The notes beneath the pieces are model-generated. The model was not told the origin of the DNA and searched no databases. It saw nothing but the letters and a program-made list of their open reading frames with translations. Of a stretch of 64,000 bases of DNA, positions 8,968 through 17,724 are shown one piece after another (the stretch's first letter is position 1; every line of letters starts with the position of its first letter). The DNA is from Kaistella montana. Lineage in GTDB: Bacteria > Bacteroidota > Bacteroidia > Flavobacteriales > Weeksellaceae. A program made the position numbers and the translations under genes. The DNA lies in NCBI RefSeq assembly GCF_024436175.1, contig NZ_JANFQP010000002.1, positions 186,001 to 250,000 of the forward strand, given 5' to 3'.

Positions 8968-9537
8968 TTATCGTTCGTTGGGATTCCAATATTCTTCGGT
9001 CTCTTGGTTTAATTTTGAAACATAACGCGCCAATACGAACAAATAATCCGACAATCGGTTGAGATATTTAATGAGTTCCGGACGAACTTCTTCGGATTCA
9101 TTCAGGAAAACCAAACTTCTTTCGGCTCTTCGGCAAACAGTTCGGCAGATATGAAGCGATGTTGCCGCTTTACCACCGCCAGGGAGAATGAAATACTGAA
9201 GCGGTTCCAATTCTTTTTCAAATTCGTCCATCCAATTTTCGAGTTCCTCGATTTCAGTTTCGGAAATCATCAGTGAAAGTCGAGATTTTCCGTTCGCCAA
9301 AGTCAATTTATCGGTCGGTGTAGCCGATTCTGAACCCACGGTAAACAAATCAAACTGTATTTTTTTGAGTTGTGCCAATACTTTTTCGTCGTGAATTTCG
9401 CTTTTTGCAAATCCTATGAAAGAATTCAGCTCATCGATATTTCCGTAAGATTCAACCCTTGCGGAAGCTTTGGAAACACGTGTTCCGCCGTAAAGTGCAG
9501 TTTCTCCTTTATCGCCGGTTTTGGTATAGATTTTCAT
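8968..9537 (-). CDS. Cob(I)alamin adenosyltransferase, PduO type
   Basis: 189 residues. Transfers the adenosyl group of ATP to cob(I)alamin. The ATP-binding N-terminus KIYTKTGDKGETALYGG and the YGNIDELNSFIGFA segment are diagnostic. The helical core carries LPGGGKAATSLHICRTVCRRAER and YLNRLSDYLFVLARY. No cobalamin riboswitch was recognised upstream. It is the first gene of a pair with thiamine pyrophosphokinase. Confidence 0.93.
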   Translation of the reverse strand: MKIYTKTGDKGETALYGGTRVSKASARVESYGNIDELNSFIGFAKSEIHDEKVLAQLKKIQFDLFTVGSESATPTDKLTLANGKSRLSLMISETEIEELENWMDEFEKELEPLQYFILPGGGKAATSLHICRTVCRRAERSLVFLNESEEVRPELIKYLNRLSDYLFVLARYVSKLNQETEEYWNPNER

Positions 9538-9617
9538 GAATTTTTCTTTTAGGTAAAAGTAATGATTTTTTTTCGCGCAATTTCTTATCCCTTTTTTACC
9601 AAAAAATATTTAAGTTC

Positions 9618-10469
9618 TCAAACAGTTTCGGAGAGTTCATCGAGAACAATTTTCCATAATTTTTTATTAAAACTTCTGAAAAAATTGATGTGTCCAATTT
9701 CTTTTTGATCAGATTCTTCGGTTTTGATTTCTCTGTAACGCTTTTTTAAATTCGGATATGCCTTATTCATCAAGCTTTCCATTCCTTTCTTCGTCACCCA
9801 TGGATCATCTTCAGCGTGAATAATCATTGTTTCCTGCGTTAGTTTTTTGGAATAATCTTCCTCAATTTTTTCAAAAAGTCGGCTGGTTGATTTTTGATGA
9901 AGAATTAAAGTTTGCCAATCGAATGCGACGCCTTTTGGCAAAGATTCGCCCAAACCAAACCAATGCGCCGGGAAGTAACCGAACAAAGCGGTGGTAATCG
10001 GCAATGCAATTCCGAATCCGAGAAGTGCAGTTGCACCAATTTTAAAATTTAAATTTCCAAAATATGCATCCTGAGTAGCGACAAAAACAAACTTTTGGAA
10101 GATTGCAGAATCTGAATTCATTCCCATAATCAGCGCACCAACGGAATGTCCGAGAGCAAATTTCTTTTCGTGGGGATATTTTTTTTTAATGAAATCGGTG
10201 AGCGTTTTGTAATCACAAGTTCCCCAAATCCGCATTGAACTTTGAAAATGTTTCATTTTTTGAGGTTTCGATTCACCGATTCCGCTGTAGTCATAAGTGA
10301 TGACTGTAAATCCGTTTTGACTCATGTATTTCGCAAACGAAAAATAAACCTGCTGCTTCACTCCCGTTGCGGAATTGATGAGCAACAATTTCCCTATCGG
10401 GTTTTCGGGCTCGAAAATCTTTACAGAAAGAGCAAAACCTTCTGTGTTTTTCAGAAATAATTCTTTCAT
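9618..10469 (-). CDS. Alpha/beta hydrolase
   Basis: 283 residues, cytosolic by appearance (no signal peptide). The nucleophile elbow is GHSVGAL. The likely acid and histidine are in MIIHAEDDPWVT and EIGHINFF, and an oxyanion strand precedes at LLINSATGV. Similar flavobacterial proteins are annotated as serine aminopeptidase S33 or YheT-like hydrolases; the substrate is unknown. A hydrophobic stretch in the cap (LLGFGIALPITTALFGYF) may be membrane-associated. Confidence 0.8.
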   Translation of the reverse strand: MKELFLKNTEGFALSVKIFEPENPIGKLLLINSATGVKQQVYFSFAKYMSQNGFTVITYDYSGIGESKPQKMKHFQSSMRIWGTCDYKTLTDFIKKKYPHEKKFALGHSVGALIMGMNSDSAIFQKFVFVATQDAYFGNLNFKIGATALLGFGIALPITTALFGYFPAHWFGLGESLPKGVAFDWQTLILHQKSTSRLFEKIEEDYSKKLTQETMIIHAEDDPWVTKKGMESLMNKAYPNLKKRYREIKTEESDQKEIGHINFFRSFNKKLWKIVLDELSETV

Positions 10470-10474
10470 GGCTC

Positions 10475-10504
10475 AAAAAAAATCACTTATAAGAAAGTGA
10501 TTTT
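10475..10504 (-). terminator. Terminator of the ribokinase gene
   Basis: AAAATCACTT (10479-10488), loop ATAAGA, AAGTGATTTT (10495-10504). On the minus strand the stem is followed by a T run and lies between the ribokinase stop (10571) and the hydrolase start (10469). Confidence 0.75.
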
Positions 10505-10570
10505 AATTTTTTAAAAGTATTTAATTTATCACTGATAAAAAAGAATTTTCACAATGATCGACATAGGACT

Positions 10571-11467
10571 CTATTGACCAATCACGTCTTTCAGATAAGG
10601 CAAACCGCTCTGCGAACCTCTGTTTTTGGCTACTTTTAAGGAAACTTCATTCCCGAAACGCACACAATGGTCAATGGAATTTTGATGACAAAGCGCCACC
10701 GCAAACCCAGAAGTGAAGGCATCTCCCATTCCCATTTTATGAAGCATCGAATCGTGATCGTTTCGGTAATATTTCATTTCGGAACCATTAAAATATGTAG
10801 TAGAATTGGTATCATCTCGCACAAAAAGTTTGTTGGGATATTTTCTCAAAATTTCTTCTCGCTGATCTTCCCCGAAAACGATGGACAATTCATTGCTTTT
10901 TGCGACGATAAAGTCAGCTTTTTCGATCACTTCCTGAGACAATTTTTTGGCCGGAGAAGCGTAAATTCCAACTTGTGTCTGGTTATTTTTAGCGAGATCA
11001 ACAGTGAATTCCACTACTTCCATAGGAATTTCAAGCTGTAGCAAAACCAAATCTGCAGTAGCAAAATATTTTTCTGCATTGGCTACGTGTTTTGTCTTTA
11101 AGGCATAATTAGAAGCGGGAACTACAACGATGGAATTAATTCCTTCTGCGGAAGAAGTAACATAGGCCGTTCCTGTTGAGCTTTCTTGATTTTCTGCTAC
11201 AAAACCTACATTGATTCCCTCATCAACCATATTTCTTAGAATCTGCTGCCCGAAAGGATCCATCCCAACACAGCCAATAAAATATACACTTGCTCCAAGT
11301 CTTGCTGTCCCAACGGCTTGATTAGCGCCTTTTCCACCGAAAAAACTCTCCGACTTATTGGCCATTACCGTTTCATTAGGCTGCGGAAGATGATCAGTAT
11401 TGAGTACCAAATCGATGGAAGAACTGCCTACAACAATAATTTTGGGTTGCTCTGACGTGATATTCAT
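10571..11467 (-). CDS. rbsK: PfkB-family sugar kinase, ribokinase-like
   Basis: 298 residues, close to ribokinase length (about 305). The N-terminal sugar-binding signature FFGGKGANQAVGTARLGA and GCVGMDPFG are clear. The C-terminal catalytic PfkB signature reads MGMGDAFTSGFAVAL; the catalytic Asp is kept although the usual GAGD is GMGD. Phosphorylates a sugar, probably ribose, at the terminal hydroxyl. No ribose transporter or regulator is next to it, so the substrate is inferred. A perfect 22-bp palindrome lies 33 bases upstream of the start. Confidence 0.82.
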   Translation of the reverse strand: MNITSEQPKIIVVGSSSIDLVLNTDHLPQPNETVMANKSESFFGGKGANQAVGTARLGASVYFIGCVGMDPFGQQILRNMVDEGINVGFVAENQESSTGTAYVTSSAEGINSIVVVPASNYALKTKHVANAEKYFATADLVLLQLEIPMEVVEFTVDLAKNNQTQVGIYASPAKKLSQEVIEKADFIVAKSNELSIVFGEDQREEILRKYPNKLFVRDDTNSTTYFNGSEMKYYRNDHDSMLHKMGMGDAFTSGFAVALCHQNSIDHCVRFGNEVSLKVAKNRGSQSGLPYLKDVIGQ

Positions 11468-11499
11468 AAAATTTGAAATTATTTATGCTTTAAATAGCA

Positions 11500-11521
11500 A
11501 AGGCGCGATATATCGCGCCTT
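11500..11521. promoter_or_regulatory. 22-bp perfect palindrome upstream of ribokinase gene
   Basis: AAGGCGCGATA followed by its exact reverse complement. It is GC-rich in the core against an AT-rich background, 33 bases upstream of the rbsK start and 59 bases after the DUF4241 stop. No T run follows on either strand, so it is either a weak terminator or a dimeric regulator's operator. Confidence 0.6.
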
Positions 11522-11579
11522 ATGACTGCTGAACAAATTTATCCTTTTAATTACAATTGAAGAAATTATTTAACTTAAA

Positions 11580-12218
11580 TTAACTCCCAATTTCGATAAA
11601 TTCTGTAATAATTTTTACGGGTTCACTATCGTTGGCGAAACCGATATAACTTGCATAAAATCCCTCTCCATAACCGGTCTCAAAAGCGAAAATATTTCCC
11701 GACTTTTCTTCATCCGGCTTTAGGAAAGCAAACTGATCGATGGCTCCGTTTTCATCAAAAAAATGTTCATGGAAAAACTCTTCGTAAATCCCCATAAAAT
11801 CGGCTCCTTTGCGATGAAACAATCTTTTTTCCAGATGATTCAGGCAATCTTGGGTTTCTGCATCCATCAAACATCCCATTCCGCTTTCTACCGGATAACC
11901 AAAAATCTCTTCGCCTTTCAATTCCGCAATATCCTGACCTTCGGTAGTGGCGAGTTTCCATTCTGAAACGGGAGCATCCTTGAAAACAATTTCTACATAA
12001 GCTATACAATTGCTCTCTCTTTCTTTGTGTACCAAAACCGGAAATTCACCTTTCGGAAAAGCTTTCTCAAACGCCTTCATATCATTCGTAATCAGTGGAT
12101 CACAAGCGACAATCTGTCCCGTTGGAAGATTGATTTTTCCAACATCAAAGGTTTCTAATAAAGGATTTTCGACAAAGTTTTTGCTGAAAAGTTTGGAGAT
12201 ATTCTCGATATGCGTCAT
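11580..12218 (-). CDS. DUF4241 domain protein
   Basis: 212 residues of the DUF4241 family, recognised by GQIVACDPLIT, PVLVHKERESNCIAYVEIVF and the C-terminal FETGYGEGFYASYIGF. The family is of unknown function and is sometimes found in immunity-type contexts, but nothing toxin-like is next to it here. It sits 24 bases downstream of valS on the same strand and may be co-transcribed with it. Confidence 0.8.
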   Translation of the reverse strand: MTHIENISKLFSKNFVENPLLETFDVGKINLPTGQIVACDPLITNDMKAFEKAFPKGEFPVLVHKERESNCIAYVEIVFKDAPVSEWKLATTEGQDIAELKGEEIFGYPVESGMGCLMDAETQDCLNHLEKRLFHRKGADFMGIYEEFFHEHFFDENGAIDQFAFLKPDEEKSGNIFAFETGYGEGFYASYIGFANDSEPVKIITEFIEIGS

Positions 12219-12242
12219 GGTTTTGGCGGGTTTAATAAGGGT

Positions 12243-14861
12243 TTACAGCGTACTTAGTTTGGCTTCCAACAATGCAATTTTGTCCTGTGCATCTTTTTGT
12301 TTTTTGCGTTCAGCTTCTACAACTTCCGGTTTTGCGTTGGCCACAAATTTCTCGTTAGAAAGTTTCTTTTCCACCGAAAGCAAAAATCCTTTCAGGTATT
12401 TAATTTCTTCTTCGGTTTTCGCTTTTTCTTCGGCTAAATCGAGGTTTTCGCTTAATGGAATTGAAATTTCAACAGAACCTACCAAGAAAGTAAAACTTGG
12501 TTTATCGGTTTTTTGTCCGAAATTAATTTCCGAAACGTTGGCTAATTTCTTAATTAAATTTTCATTCTCAAAAGCGGTTGCATTGGTGAAAACTTCCACG
12601 CTTTCTCTTGGTGAAATCCCTTTGCTTTGGCGGTAATTTCTAATTCCGGAAATCAATTCTTTCGCGGAATCGAAATGTTTAATTAAATCTTGGTTAAAGA
12701 CTTCCGGCTTTCTTTGTTGTGCGATTACCAAAGCGTTTTCCGGAGTTCTTTCGGCTATATTCTGCCATAATTCTTCCGACAAAAACGGCATGAATGGGTG
12801 AATCAGTTTCATTAATTCCTCAAAATAAAGAATCGTTTGATCATAAACTTCTTTGGAAACCGGCGCTCCATAACCAGGTTTGATGGCTTCGAGGTACCAA
12901 GAACAGAAATCGTCCCAAATCAATTTATACAACAAATGCAGCGCATCCGAAATTCTAAATTTCTCGAATTGATCGGCAACTTCGGCAATTGTTTTGTCCA
13001 TTTGTTGACCAAACCAATCGATGGCTTGTCGATCTGCTTCATTGGCTTTGATGTTTTCATCCTTATTCCAACCTTGAACAAGTCGGTAAGCATTCCAGAT
13101 TTTGGTGGCGAAATTTCTTCCTTGCAACATCAATTCTTCATCGAAAAGCAAGTCGTTTCCGGCCGCTGAACTCATTAAAATTCCTACACGAACACTATCG
13201 GCACCGTATTTTTCAATCAGTTCAATCGGATCCGGAGAATTTCCGAGTGATTTCGACATTTTTCTGCGTTGTTTATCCCGCACAATTCCTGTAAAATAAA
13301 CATTTTTGAAAGGAACTTCTTTACGATATTCCAAACCTGCCATGATCATTCGCGCCACCCAGAAGAAAATAATATCCGGACCGGTCACCAAATCGGAGGT
13401 TGGGTAATAATAATTGATATCTTTATTTTCAGGATCCAACATTCCGTCGAATACCGAAATCGGCCACAACCACGAAGAAAACCAAGTGTCGAGCGCGTCT
13501 TCATCTTGCTTTAAGTTGTCCGTTTTTAGTTGATCGTTGTTGGTTTTTTGTTTTGCTAAAACTAAAGCTTCTTCGATGGTTTCGGCAACTACAAAATCGT
13601 TTTCTCCATCACCGTAGAAAAACGCAGGAATTTGTTGTCCCCACCATAATTGTCGGGAAATATTCCAGTCGCGGATGTTTTCCATCCAGTGTTTATAGGT
13701 GTTTTTGAATTTTTCTGGGTGGAATTTAATTTCATCATTCATAACCACATCCAAAGCAGGTTTGCCTAATTCACTCATCTTCAAGAACCACTGCACGGAA
13801 ACTTTCGGCTCAATCACTGCGCCGGTTCTTTCGGAAGTTCCTACTTTATTCACGTAATCTTCTGCTTTTAACAAAAGATTTTTTTCTTCTAATTCTTTTG
13901 CAATCAGTTTACGAACTTCGAATCTGTTTTTCCCGGAATAGTGTTGTCCGTGGTCGTTTAAGTTGGCATCATCATCCAAAGAATCAATCATCGGAAGACC
14001 GTGTCTTTGTCCGATTTCGTAATCATTGGTATCATGAGCCGGCGTAATTTTGAGCGCTCCTGTTCCGAATTCGATATCTACATAATCGTCTTCAATAATC
14101 GGAATTACACGATTTACAATCGGGATGATTACTTTTTTTCCTTTCAAATGGGCATATCTTTCATCATTCGGGTTCACACAAATGGCAGTATCGCCGAAAA
14201 TGGTTTCAGGACGCGTGGTTGCTACTGAAAGGAATTCTTCGCTGCCTTCAATTTTATATTTAAGATAAAATAATTTTCCGTTTTGCTCTTTGAAGATCAC
14301 CTCTTCATCAGAAATATTAGTTTTTGCTTCCGGATCCCAGTTTACCATTCGGTAACCGCGGTAAATTAAGCCTTTGTTGTACAAATCCACGAAAGATTTG
14401 ATGACTTGCTGGGAAAGTTTTGGCTCCATGGTGAAGCGAGTTCTGTCCCAATCGCAAGAACAACCGAGTTTTTTGAGCTGTTCGAGGATGGTTCCGCCGT
14501 ATTTATCGGTCCAATCCCATGCATGTTTCAGAAACTCATCGCGAGAAATCTCGGATTTGTTGATGCCTTCAGATTTCAGTTTGGCTACTACTTTAGCTTC
14601 TGTTGCAATAGAAGCATGATCGGTTCCCGGAACCCAACATGCGTTGAAACCTTGCATTCTGGCTCTTCGCACCAAAACATCTTGGATGGTATTGTTCAGC
14701 ATGTGTCCCATATGGAGAATCCCCGTAACGTTTGGTGGCGGAATCACAATGGTATATGGTGGTTTTTCGTTGGGCTCTGAATGGAAATATTTATTTTCGA
14801 GCCAATAGCTGTACCATTTATTTTCGGTATCCTGAGGATTGTATTTTTCTGAAATCTGCAT
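12243..14861 (-). CDS. valS: Valine--tRNA ligase
   Basis: 872 residues, full length for bacterial ValRS. The class I signature HMGH is at residues 50-53 (HIGH motif) and KMSKSLGNS is present in the catalytic domain. The editing (CP1) domain holds TTRPETIFGDTAICV and GTGALKITPAHD, and the C-terminus ends in a coiled coil (ERKKQKDAQDKIALLEAKLSTL). Charges tRNA-Val and hydrolyses mischarged threonyl-tRNA. A possible -7 element (CAAAAATA on plus, 14888-14895) lies upstream, divergent from the DUF1573 promoter. Confidence 0.97.
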   Translation of the reverse strand: MQISEKYNPQDTENKWYSYWLENKYFHSEPNEKPPYTIVIPPPNVTGILHMGHMLNNTIQDVLVRRARMQGFNACWVPGTDHASIATEAKVVAKLKSEGINKSEISRDEFLKHAWDWTDKYGGTILEQLKKLGCSCDWDRTRFTMEPKLSQQVIKSFVDLYNKGLIYRGYRMVNWDPEAKTNISDEEVIFKEQNGKLFYLKYKIEGSEEFLSVATTRPETIFGDTAICVNPNDERYAHLKGKKVIIPIVNRVIPIIEDDYVDIEFGTGALKITPAHDTNDYEIGQRHGLPMIDSLDDDANLNDHGQHYSGKNRFEVRKLIAKELEEKNLLLKAEDYVNKVGTSERTGAVIEPKVSVQWFLKMSELGKPALDVVMNDEIKFHPEKFKNTYKHWMENIRDWNISRQLWWGQQIPAFFYGDGENDFVVAETIEEALVLAKQKTNNDQLKTDNLKQDEDALDTWFSSWLWPISVFDGMLDPENKDINYYYPTSDLVTGPDIIFFWVARMIMAGLEYRKEVPFKNVYFTGIVRDKQRRKMSKSLGNSPDPIELIEKYGADSVRVGILMSSAAGNDLLFDEELMLQGRNFATKIWNAYRLVQGWNKDENIKANEADRQAIDWFGQQMDKTIAEVADQFEKFRISDALHLLYKLIWDDFCSWYLEAIKPGYGAPVSKEVYDQTILYFEELMKLIHPFMPFLSEELWQNIAERTPENALVIAQQRKPEVFNQDLIKHFDSAKELISGIRNYRQSKGISPRESVEVFTNATAFENENLIKKLANVSEINFGQKTDKPSFTFLVGSVEISIPLSENLDLAEEKAKTEEEIKYLKGFLLSVEKKLSNEKFVANAKPEVVEAERKKQKDAQDKIALLEAKLSTL

Positions 14862-14934
14862 AAATCTTTACTTTATCTTAATCGTTGCAAAAATAGGTAA
14901 ATAAAAAAAATTATTCGCCTACAGAAATAATTTT

Positions 14935-14942
14935 TAACTTTG
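14935..14942 (+). promoter_or_regulatory. Likely -7 element of the DUF1573 gene
   Basis: TAACTTTG matches TAnnTTTG exactly, 43 bases before the ATG at 14986. No TTG at the ideal -33 distance. Confidence 0.5.
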
Positions 14943-14985
14943 CCCCGATAATTTCATCAAAAATTTAAATAACATTTAAAAAAAT

Positions 14986-15435
14986 ATGAAAAAAGTATTA
15001 GCCGGTTTATTTCTAACTGCATCTTTCGCATTTGCCTCTGCACAAACGATTTCTTTCGATAAAACTACTTTTGATTATGGAACTGTGAAAAGCGGATCAG
15101 ACGGTCATAGAGTGTTTGTTGTGAAAAACACAGGAGATAGACCATTAATCATCTCTAAAGTTCAAGCATCTTGTGGATGTACAACCCCAGAATGGAGCCA
15201 AGATCCCATTATGCCTGGAAAAACAGCACAAATTAAAGTAGGTTATAACACCACGATTGTTGGTCCTTTCACTAAAATCATCGAAGTATATTCTAACGAT
15301 CCAGAAAATAGCAGATCAGTAATCAATATTAAAGGCATTGTAGAAAATGGTGAAGTTCCTACAAAAACTGAAATGAAAGACACCGTTATCCCTGCTAAAG
15401 CTAAAAAAGCAGTGAAAAAAGTAGCTGCAAAGTAA
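14986..15435 (+). CDS. Secreted DUF1573 protein (ASPM-SPD2-Hydin-like fold)
   Basis: 149 residues with a Sec signal peptide (KKVLAGLFLTASFAFASA). One DUF1573 Ig-like module at about 20-128 contains FDYGTVKSGSDGHRVF, the CGCTTPEW pair of cysteines and YSNDPENSRSVINIKG. The C-terminal tail is lysine-rich (KAKKAVKKVAAK). The family is abundant in Bacteroidota and probably periplasmic or surface-exposed; no biochemical role is known. It ends at its own terminator. Confidence 0.88.
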   Translation: MKKVLAGLFLTASFAFASAQTISFDKTTFDYGTVKSGSDGHRVFVVKNTGDRPLIISKVQASCGCTTPEWSQDPIMPGKTAQIKVGYNTTIVGPFTKIIEVYSNDPENSRSVINIKGIVENGEVPTKTEMKDTVIPAKAKKAVKKVAAK

Positions 15436-15456
15436 TTGCAGAAAAAATATATTTTA

Positions 15457-15487
15457 AAATCACTTCATCATTGGAGTGATTTTTTTA
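15457..15487 (+). terminator. Terminator of the DUF1573 gene
   Basis: AAATCACT (15458-15465), a loop of about 10 bases, AGTGATTT (15475-15482), followed by a T run. Confidence 0.75.
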
Positions 15488-15508
15488 TTTTTAACTAAAA
15501 TAAAAAAT

Positions 15509-16378
15509 ATGGATTTAGATTTCAGCGACAATTTCATTGTAAAAGGAAAGTTTTCAATCAAAGATTTAGAAACCGAATACAAAGGAGATTTAGATAAAGA
15601 AGCCGGCGAAAAAATGCTTTTAAACGAAAAAATTAAGCTTCGGGAATTGCAGGAAAGATTGTACGCCGATTCCGGAAAGTCGCTTCTGGTTGTTCTTCAA
15701 GCGATGGACGGTGCCGGAAAAGATTCTCTGATTGAACACGTTTTCGGAGGTGTAAATCCACAAGGTTGCGAAGTTACCAGTTTCAAAACGCCTAGCTCTA
15801 AGGAATATTCCCACGATTTTTTGTGGAGACATTATATTGCACTGCCTGAGAAAGGAAAAATCGGAATTTTCAACAGAAGTCACTACGAAAGTGTTTTGGT
15901 TTGCAAAGTACATCCAGAATACAACCTCAGCGAAAAAGTTTGGGATTCAGTGGAAGAATTTGATGATGAATTCTGGGAAAACCGCTACGAAAGTATTCGC
16001 AATTTCGAAAAACACTTGGCCAATAACGGAACTACAATCATTAAAATTTTCCTGAATATTTCTAAAAAAGAACAGAAAAAAAGATTTCTGGATCGCATCG
16101 ATGAACAGGAAAAAAACTGGAAATTCTCAATGGGCGATTTGCCGGAACGCGCACTGTGGGACGATTACATGAACGCTTATGAAAAAGCCATCACCGAAAC
16201 ATCAAAAGATTACGCACCTTGGTTTGTGATTCCTGCGGATGACAAATGGTTCGCGCGGGTTGCGGCCATTCAAATCATCATCGATGCTTTGGAAGGAATG
16301 AATTTGAAATTCCCGAAACTTTCAGCGGAAGATCAAAAAGAGTTGGAAGGAGCAAGAAAACAACTGGAAAGCGAATAA
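15509..16378 (+). CDS. ppk2: Polyphosphate kinase 2 family protein
   Basis: 289 residues. Transfers phosphate between polyphosphate and nucleotides. The Walker A-like motif QAMDGAGKDSL is at about 65-74. The lid module and conserved FNRSHYESVLVCKVHPEY, FLNISKKEQKKRFLDR and VIPADDKWFARVA identify PPK2, of the AMP/ADP-phosphorylating (class III-like) type by length and motif. Start: ATG 15509 (MDLDFSDNF). An upstream in-frame GTG lies inside the preceding terminator and is unlikely to be used. Confidence 0.9.
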   Translation: MDLDFSDNFIVKGKFSIKDLETEYKGDLDKEAGEKMLLNEKIKLRELQERLYADSGKSLLVVLQAMDGAGKDSLIEHVFGGVNPQGCEVTSFKTPSSKEYSHDFLWRHYIALPEKGKIGIFNRSHYESVLVCKVHPEYNLSEKVWDSVEEFDDEFWENRYESIRNFEKHLANNGTTIIKIFLNISKKEQKKRFLDRIDEQEKNWKFSMGDLPERALWDDYMNAYEKAITETSKDYAPWFVIPADDKWFARVAAIQIIIDALEGMNLKFPKLSAEDQKELEGARKQLESE

Positions 16379-16391
16379 AATCCCATTAAAA

Positions 16392-16724
16392 AACCACAAG
16401 AAAAACTATAAGCCGGATTCTGTAAATTCGCCGAAGCGAAAATGCCTGTTATTTATCTGCGCTTTACATTGCTGCAAAGCTTTAGCTGTTTACCCCTCGG
16501 TTTTTGGAGCGAGCAACTCCTATTTTCATTGCTGAAAAAATCCGATATACTTAACATTGCACCGCAAAGAGTTTACCTGGTTTCACTATAAATTAATATA
16601 CATACTTTCTGTTGCACTTGTCCTGATCTCGCGACCGACGGGTGTTACCCGCTTTGCTGCTCTGTGGTGTCCGGACTTTCCTACCCCGGTTTCCCGGAAT
16701 CAACAAGCCGTTCTTCTTGTGGCG
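16392..16724 (-). ncRNA. rnpB: RNase P RNA
   Basis: The catalytic RNA of ribonuclease P, which trims the 5' ends of tRNAs. Read on the minus strand, the 5' end CCACAAGAAG pairs with the 3' end CTTGTGG (16394-16400) to close helix P1. Conserved RNase P blocks follow: GGAAAGTCCGGAC (CR-I side), GGGTAACACCCG, and at the 3' end ACAGAATCCGGCTTAT. About 330 nt, bacterial type A-like. It is antisense to both neighbours (PPK2 and MscS). Ends are estimated to within a few bases. Confidence 0.93.
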
Positions 16725-16726
16725 GA

Positions 16727-16734
16727 CAAAGATA
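16727..16734 (-). promoter_or_regulatory. -7 element of rnpB
   Basis: CAAAGATA on plus is TATCTTTG on minus, an exact TAnnTTTG, placed so that transcription would begin at about 16722, the predicted RNA 5' end. Confidence 0.7.
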
Positions 16735-16808
16735 ACAAATTTTGCAGAGTATGTATTTTTGGAAAGAAATTTGCAGTGAACTCTTTTTTTTTAAATAATT
16801 TTACCCCT

Positions 16809-17672
16809 ATGGAAGTAGATGTAACCCAAATAAAATATATTGATATAGTTTACCAGGTTTTGGAACGTTGGTACACCAAATTTGCTGAAATCACCCCAAA
16901 TCTGGTGGTCGGAATCATCGTATTTGTGTTGATTTTAATGATGAGTTCTTATCTGAGTAAACTCTCGGTGAGTATTTTTCATCGTTTTTTTCCTAAAAGC
17001 AAAAACAACTCTATCGTTACCTTGATCGGGGTTTTCAAATTCCTGATTATCCTAATGGGAGCCTTCATCGCATTCGAAATTATGGGATTGGGAGGATTTG
17101 TAATGAAATTCCTCGGAAGTTTAGGGGTTGCCGGTGTTATCGCTGGGGTTGCGCTGAAAGATTTGGTTTCCTCGATGTTTTCCGGCATGCTGATCGGTTT
17201 CGATAAAGCCTTTGCTGTAGGAGATTATGTTTCTATTAAAGGGATTTCCGGCACCGTAGAAACCATTGGGTTTCTCACAACCAAAGTAATTACTGATGAA
17301 GGTAAAAAAGTTTACATTCCGAACCAGCTGATTTTCAGCGCACCATTCATCAATTATTCCGCTTCTTCTCAAAGAAAGATTTTTATCGACCTGGAAATTC
17401 CCAATAACGAAGATTTAGAAAAAGCGAAAAAAGTAATTATTGACGAAATAAAAACCTTCGATTTTGCTGATAATACAGATCAATCTGAAGTTATTTTCTT
17501 AAAACAAAGTCTCGGTATTTTCTATCTGGAAGCGAGATTCCAAATGAAAGCCGGCGAAAAAATTGCTCAAGTACGAAGCGAAGCACTATTGAAAATTAAG
17601 AAAAAACTAGACGAAAACGGAATTCAACTGGCCACACAAACACAAATTGATTCCACCAACACCAACTCATAA
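16809..17672 (+). CDS. MscS-family small-conductance mechanosensitive channel
   Basis: 287 residues. Three N-terminal membrane helices (about 28-115) end in the glycine/alanine-rich pore helix GSLGVAGVIAGVALKDLVSS. The MscS beta domain follows (FAVGDYVSIKGISGTVETIGFLTTKV) and then the alpha/beta cytoplasmic domain. Releases solutes on membrane tension. Start: ATG 16809 (MEVDVTQIKY). A longer in-frame TTG start at 16557 would run through the RNase P RNA and is rejected. Confidence 0.9.
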   Translation: MEVDVTQIKYIDIVYQVLERWYTKFAEITPNLVVGIIVFVLILMMSSYLSKLSVSIFHRFFPKSKNNSIVTLIGVFKFLIILMGAFIAFEIMGLGGFVMKFLGSLGVAGVIAGVALKDLVSSMFSGMLIGFDKAFAVGDYVSIKGISGTVETIGFLTTKVITDEGKKVYIPNQLIFSAPFINYSASSQRKIFIDLEIPNNEDLEKAKKVIIDEIKTFDFADNTDQSEVIFLKQSLGIFYLEARFQMKAGEKIAQVRSEALLKIKKKLDENGIQLATQTQIDSTNTNS

Positions 17673-17673
17673 C

Positions 17674-17710
17674 AAAAAAACGCACCTAAATAAAGGTGCG
17701 TTTTTCTTTT
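17674..17710. terminator. Bidirectional terminator mscS/sucC
   Basis: ACGCACCT (17680-17687), loop AAATAA, AGGTGCGT (17694-17701), flanked by an A run and a T run, between convergent genes. Confidence 0.9.
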
Positions 17711-17724
17711 ATAAGATGAGAATT

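Noticed and set aside
9553-9600. GGTAAAA...TTTTACC pair as terminator of the alpha/beta hydrolase gene
   Set aside because: Loop of more than 30 bases and weak A/T stem; not convincing.
9538-9617. Cobalamin or TPP riboswitch near the adenosyltransferase and thiN genes
   Set aside because: The available leader is under 80 bases and no conserved riboswitch boxes were found.
12010-12636. Plus-strand ORF of 208 residues across the DUF4241/valS junction
   Set aside because: Lies antisense to two clearly recognised genes and has Ser/Phe-rich antisense composition.
16557-16808. In-frame N-terminal extension of the MscS channel
   Set aside because: It uses a TTG start and runs antisense through the RNase P RNA; the family-like start is ATG 16809.
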